Shown: positions 60,620-64,000 of the stretch, piece by piece
Layout of the letters: the number at the start of each line of letters is the position of its first letter
Position numbering within the stretch: the first letter of the stretch is position 1
Source of the DNA: Martinezella dioscoreae
GTDB taxonomy: Bacteria > Pseudomonadota > Alphaproteobacteria > Rhizobiales > Rhizobiaceae
Assembly (NCBI RefSeq): GCF_009176305.1
Contig: NZ_BLAJ01000002.1
Coordinates: forward strand, 124,001-188,000
Direction of reading: 5' to 3'
DNA length: 64,000 bases
The notes under the pieces: generated by a model
The model's input: only the letters and a program-made list of their open reading frames with translations
Databases searched by the model: none
Told to the model about the DNA's origin: nothing
Position numbers and translations under genes: made by a program

Positions 60620-61252
60620 ATGAAGATACGAAGATCCCTTTCGGCGATGATCATCATCGGCCTTTCTGCCATTCCTGTCGAAGCTGCGGGGATCGATTGC
60701 TCAAAGCCGGGCTCGCCAAGCGATGATATGATCTGTCAGGACAAATCGCTGCTTGCCCGCGATGCGATGGTGAGGGATCTCTATGCCGCCGCTCTGAAAC
60801 GCGATGATGCGGACAAGATCCGGGAACGGCAGCGCCGCTGGATCACCAAAGTGCAATCCTGCGGCGATGCAGCATGCGCCCGGCAGGCCTATGACGACCA
60901 GATTGCGTCTCTCTTGAGGACCAAGGGCGGACAAAGCGCTTCGACGGATTTCCAGTCGAACAGCGCCGATGGCAATGAGGGCCACCTTGCCATCTTCGGA
61001 CCGGTCGATGGTCTCCTCGCAGTTTCGCTCTCCTCGACCTTCGTCGGCCCGGGCGGAGCAGATGCCGGCGACGTCAACGCCGACGGTCTCGATAGCGTCG
61101 TACCGCTGACGAAGGGACACGCTGAACTCTCCAGAGACGCCTGCAAGATCGATCTCGATCGCCTTAACGCAAAGACCTGGCGTGTGTCGCAGGCGGGCGT
61201 GTGCGATTTCGCCGCCGGGGTGACCTTGCAGGGTACCTATCGCAAACAGTGA
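60620..61252 (+). CDS. secreted LprI-like protein
   Basis: About 210 residues. GGAGGT lies 4 bases before ATG 60620, fixing the start. A signal peptide (MIIIGLSAIPVEAAG) is followed by the four-Cys LprI pattern: IDCSKPGSPSDDMICQDKSLLARDAMV, RQRRWITKVQSCGDAACARQAYDDQI. LprI-like domains bind lysozyme or are of unknown role in the periplasm. The C-terminal 110 residues (a beta-rich LAIFGPVDGLLAVSLSSTFVG section) are additional and unassigned. Confidence 0.75.
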   Translation: MKIRRSLSAMIIIGLSAIPVEAAGIDCSKPGSPSDDMICQDKSLLARDAMVRDLYAAALKRDDADKIRERQRRWITKVQSCGDAACARQAYDDQIASLLRTKGGQSASTDFQSNSADGNEGHLAIFGPVDGLLAVSLSSTFVGPGGADAGDVNADGLDSVVPLTKGHAELSRDACKIDLDRLNAKTWRVSQAGVCDFAAGVTLQGTYRKQ

Positions 61253-61402
61253 CATGGCCTAAACCCGGTTGACTGCCAGGCGAGGAATATCTCGCAATAT
61301 GCCAACGTCACCGTGCACCAGACCGTCATCGATAACCAGGAATTTTTGTGATCCAGCCGCCACCGGCGGCCGGGTGATTTGAGAAAGACTGAAATCCGGC
61401 GC

Positions 61403-61651
61403 TCAACTGCCAACTGCGTCGGCGGTGCACTTCTTGACGAAACTCGTCTTGGCGGCACCGGCAAGCTTCTTCGATGCGGCCTGAGTATCGCAGGCGCTTG
61501 CGGCATCCTTCTCGCATTTCTTTGTAAAGCTCGTCAAAGCGGCGCCCGCCAGCTTCTTGTCGGCGGCCTGGGCCTTGCATGTCGCATCCGCTGCCATCGC
61601 ACCGCCGGCGATGCAGGTCGAGACAATCGCTATTGCAAGCAGTCTGATCAT
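61403..61651 (-). CDS. PsiF-repeat small periplasmic protein
   Basis: 82 residues. Signal peptide (RLLAIAIVSTCIAGGAMAA), then two PsiF repeats: CKAQAADKKLAGAALTSFTKKCEKD and CDTQAASKKLAGAAKTSFVKKC, each with the Cys-x-x-x-A ... KKLAGAA-x-x-SF-x-KKC pattern, so four Cys and likely two disulfides. GGAGG precedes the ATG. Family function unknown; in enterobacteria it is phosphate-starvation inducible. Confidence 0.85.
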   Translation of the reverse strand: MIRLLAIAIVSTCIAGGAMAADATCKAQAADKKLAGAALTSFTKKCEKDAASACDTQAASKKLAGAAKTSFVKKCTADAVGS

Positions 61652-61929
61652 CGAATTCCTCCGGGCTATCCCGGCAAAAGACCGGGTTAGCGGAGTCTAA
61701 CGGAATGCCTGCCGGAGTAAAGATATGCGCCAATCATCCACGCAAAAGAAAAAGCCTTCTGTATTATCCCTCAAACGGCACGGCCCTGGCCGACCCCGTC
61801 TTGAATCGATCGACAAAAGAATAGAAACTGCCCACATAGGGGCAAGCAATGTCATGCGGCCACCCTCACCTCACGCACTGGCGAAGCGCGACAAGCAGCA
61901 ACACGAACTGAGTGCTCCACTATCCTCTC

Positions 61930-63153
61930 ATGAAGACTATTTCAGGCACGAATCTCGAACAGGCCAAATCTCACAACCGGCGCGTCGTGATCGAAGCCAT
62001 TCGCACCAATGGCCCGATGTCGCGGGCCGCCATTGCCCGCATGACGGCGCTGACCACACAGACCGTTTCGAATATCGTGGAGGAACTCGCGCGTTCGCAT
62101 CTCCTGATCGCGATGGAGGCGCAGAAGATCGCCCGCGGTCAACCGATTACGCCCTATATGATCAATCCGGCTGGCGCCTACTCCATCGGTTTGGAACTCG
62201 GGCGCCAGCGTGCGGCCGGCGTGCTCACCGATCTGTCCGGCGCGGTCTGCGCCCGCGTCGAGTGCCATGTCGACAGACCGGGACCGACCGAGGCAATGCC
62301 GGTCCTTGCAGAGATCGTCAGGGATCTGCAGGAAGCCTTCTCCTTTGACCGCGACCGGCTGCTCGGCGTCGGTATCGCCTTACCCGGACGCTACGCTGAT
62401 GGCGGCGTAACCTCGCTCAGTCCGCTCAACCTGCCGGGTTGGCAGGATTTTCCCGTTGCCAGTGAGCTGGAACGCCTGATCGGCCTGCCCGTACTTGTCG
62501 AAAACGACGCTACGGCAGCGGCGATCGGCGAGCGGCTCTATGGCGTTGCCCGCGGCCTTGGCAGCTTCGTCTATCTCTTTCTTGCCGGTGATGGCGGCAT
62601 TGGCGCCGGAATGTTCCTCGACGGCCATCTCTACAAGGGTAGCCGCGCCAATGCCGGCGAAATCGGCCACATCATCGTTGAGCCGCATGGCAGGCTCTGC
62701 ACTTGCGGCAAGCGCGGCTGCCTCGACCGCTATGTCTCGCCATCCGTCGCTTACGAATGCCTGGGCATCGAGAATGCGCAGGAGCTGGACCCCGACGATC
62801 TGGATGCGCTGATCGCGGCAAACGGCCATGGCCTAAAGGCATGGCTGGAACAGGCGGTACAGCCGCTGCGCCAGACGATCGACTTTCTCGAGCTGGCCTT
62901 CGATCCGCAGACGATCGTGCTTGGCGGCAGTGCGCCAACATCCTTGATGACGGGGCTGGCCGAAAGCGTCGAACCTCTCCACACCCCAGTCAACCCAACC
63001 GAAGAGCGCAGCATTCCGCGGTTAATGATCGGCGCCAGCGGCAAGGATACCGCTATTTTAGGTGCGGCCGCTCTGCCTATCTTTTCCGAAACGAACCCGC
63101 AGTTCGATGTCCTGCAGAAGCCGTTGACGCATCGTGCCGTTACTCAGTCTTGA
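61930..63153 (+). CDS. ROK-family transcriptional regulator (NagC/XylR type)
   Basis: 407 residues. N-terminal winged helix (NRRVVIEAIRTNGPMSRAAIARMTALTTQTVSNIVEEL) fused to a sugar-kinase-like ROK domain: SIGLELGRQRAAGVL, VENDATAAAIGERLYG, LAGDGGIGAGMFLDG and the zinc motif EIGHIIVEPHGRLCTCGKRGCLDRYVS. The helix-turn-helix makes it a NagC/XylR-type regulator rather than a kinase. It is convergent with the GH20 hexosaminidase gene. Likely senses an amino-sugar or sugar derivative. ATG 61930 is used; GTG 61912 lies in frame just upstream. Confidence 0.9.
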   Translation: MKTISGTNLEQAKSHNRRVVIEAIRTNGPMSRAAIARMTALTTQTVSNIVEELARSHLLIAMEAQKIARGQPITPYMINPAGAYSIGLELGRQRAAGVLTDLSGAVCARVECHVDRPGPTEAMPVLAEIVRDLQEAFSFDRDRLLGVGIALPGRYADGGVTSLSPLNLPGWQDFPVASELERLIGLPVLVENDATAAAIGERLYGVARGLGSFVYLFLAGDGGIGAGMFLDGHLYKGSRANAGEIGHIIVEPHGRLCTCGKRGCLDRYVSPSVAYECLGIENAQELDPDDLDALIAANGHGLKAWLEQAVQPLRQTIDFLELAFDPQTIVLGGSAPTSLMTGLAESVEPLHTPVNPTEERSIPRLMIGASGKDTAILGAAALPIFSETNPQFDVLQKPLTHRAVTQS

Positions 63154-63192
63154 AGGGCCAGCATAGCGCCAGCCTTGCATTATTGATTTAAC

Positions 63193-63222
63193 TCAGGCGC
63201 GACCAATGCGGGTCGCGCCTGA
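63193..63222. terminator. bidirectional hairpin terminator between ROK regulator and GH20 gene
   Basis: Perfect 12-bp stem: TCAGGCGCGACC (63193-63204) with GGTCGCGCCTGA (63211-63222), loop AATGCG. Lies between the two convergent stops (63153 and 63241). Confidence 0.75.
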
Positions 63223-63240
63223 AGGCCACGCATCAGGCTG

Positions 63241-64000
63241 TCACAATTGATGCAGGCCGTATAGCAGCGGCATGGTGCCGGCCAATGCCTTGAAACGTTC
63301 CCAGGATTTAGCCGACGGCTTCGTCCAACCCGTCTCGGCAAGTGCCGAGAGGCGCGGAAAGACCAGCCGGTCGAAGATGGCCCGATCGGTCATCGATTCC
63401 GACCAGATGCAGGCCTGAATGCCACGAAGCTTTTCCTTCTGGGCGTCCGTCCAACCGCCGATGGGATCGAAGGTGTAGAGTTTCTCCGGATCCGAATGGC
63501 CTGCCCAGCTTGCGCCCGGCTCGTCCCAATCCGGGCGCATCGCCATGTCGAGATAATAGACCTGCCCCGGGCAAACGACGATCTCGTATCCGCGACCGGC
63601 AAGCTCCGCCGCCACCTCGACGCTACGCCAGCTGCAGAGATAGCTCTTGTCCTTGTCGATCCTGTCGCCATGGGCCGCCTCTTCCCATCCGCCGGTCACG
63701 CAACCCTTTGAGGCGAGAAATGCTTGGATGCGCTCCAGGAATTCCGCCTGCAGGAAGGCCGCGCCCGAGCCATGAATATCGTCGGCTCCATGCGTATTGG
63801 TGATGACGTTCAATCGCTTGGCATGCGCTTGCGCAACGTCATCACCGGCGATCTCACGCAAGCGTGCCAGCGCCTCCGGCGAGCCGGACCAGGCGCCGAG
63901 GGGAACCTCGTCGGCACCGATATGGATCGTCTTGAACGGGAAAAGCTCGATCAGCTCCGAGAGGATTGTCTCGATCACTTCATAGGTCTTTTCACGCGCC
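63241..64000 (-). CDS. beta-N-acetylhexosaminidase, GH20 (3' part, cut by window edge)
   Basis: At least 253 C-terminal residues of a GH20 glycosidase; the frame stays open to the edge of the window (the sequence before the internal Val-Ile-Glu reads ARELKTYE-like helix), so the gene starts outside. The catalytic Asp-Glu pair is in FKTIHIGADEVPLG. Later GGWEEAAHG, VYYLDMAMRPDWDEPGASWAG and GIQACIWSE, all substrate-pocket motifs, match the family. It removes terminal GlcNAc or GalNAc from chitooligosaccharides or glycoconjugates. Fits the amino-sugar theme of nanEK at 20590, although 40 kb separate them. Confidence 0.92.
   Translation of the reverse strand, partial: AREKTYEVIETILSELIELFPFKTIHIGADEVPLGAWSGSPEALARLREIAGDDVAQAHAKRLNVITNTHGADDIHGSGAAFLQAEFLERIQAFLASKGCVTGGWEEAAHGDRIDKDKSYLCSWRSVEVAAELAGRGYEIVVCPGQVYYLDMAMRPDWDEPGASWAGHSDPEKLYTFDPIGGWTDAQKEKLRGIQACIWSESMTDRAIFDRLVFPRLSALAETGWTKPSAKSWERFKALAGTMPLLYGLHQL

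Noticed and set aside
1..64000. CRISPR arrays, tRNA/rRNA genes, insertion sequences, prophage or plasmid replication/transfer genes
   Set aside because: Looked for regular spaced repeats, cloverleaf-like blocks and transposase, integrase or rep motifs on both strands and found none.

Overview
The window is 64 kb of high-GC, tightly packed alphaproteobacterial DNA. Gene content and protein style point to a Rhizobium/Sinorhizobium-type organism: many ABC importers with their own regulators and sugar-acid or amino-sugar catabolic genes, a second short FtsZ, SfnB-like flavoproteins, and a dispersed intergenic repeat with a terminal hairpin. It reads as a catabolic accessory region of a large replicon (chromosome arm, chromid or megaplasmid). 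I saw no rRNA, tRNA, CRISPR array, insertion sequence, phage or conjugation gene. Both ends cut a gene: an ABC ATPase at 1 and a GH20 hexosaminidase at 64000.

Layout. 1-5405: end of a TrpXYZ-type ABC ATPase, a MarR regulator, a divergent AraC/aldo-keto reductase pair, a small conserved protein and a LacI regulator. 5425-16330: a sugar-type catabolic locus. A two-gene unit on the minus strand (Gfo/Idh/MocA dehydrogenase, alpha/beta hydrolase) faces a nine-gene plus-strand operon: binding protein, two permeases, two TIM-barrel isomerases, a second dehydrogenase, a hydrolase, a ribulose-phosphate-3-epimerase homologue and a ROK kinase, ending in a decayed ABC ATPase remnant. The substrate is unknown. 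16418-19635: secreted polysaccharide-lyase-like protein, L,D-transpeptidase and two small unknown proteins. 19776-25321: GntR repressor, fused NanE-NanK enzyme and a second sugar ABC importer, also without an ATPase; an 11-bp sequence repeated before both the regulator gene and nanEK is the likely operator. 25391-34746: a complete branched-chain-type ABC importer split over two divergent units around a GntR/FCD regulator, with small conserved enzymes, an aldo/keto reductase, the binding protein and a DadA-like oxidase. 34920-42252: two SfnB-type flavoproteins, FtsZ2, a lone sugar-binding protein and a TetR/cytochrome P450 pair with twin operators. 42294-50000: dipeptidase, two AraC-type regulators, glutathione transferase, VOC protein, a GT8-like protein and small unknowns. 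50141-56887: LacI-controlled D-erythronate/L-threonate catabolism (LtnD, OtnK, OtnC, OtnI, DenD and an SDR). 56943-64000: cytosolic-looking HtrA protease, MarR/FAD-monooxygenase pair, small envelope proteins, a ROK regulator and GH20 hexosaminidase.

As far as the sequence shows, each catabolic block is an import-plus-enzymes cassette with its own regulator. The features most worth follow-up are the uncharacterised operon at 7725-16330, the two ATPase-less sugar importers, the covarying hairpin repeat in three intergenic sites, and the operator architectures at 19711-20540, 28861-28907, 40801-40837 and 51253-51301. Functions are assigned from motifs and remembered family features only; no database search was run.
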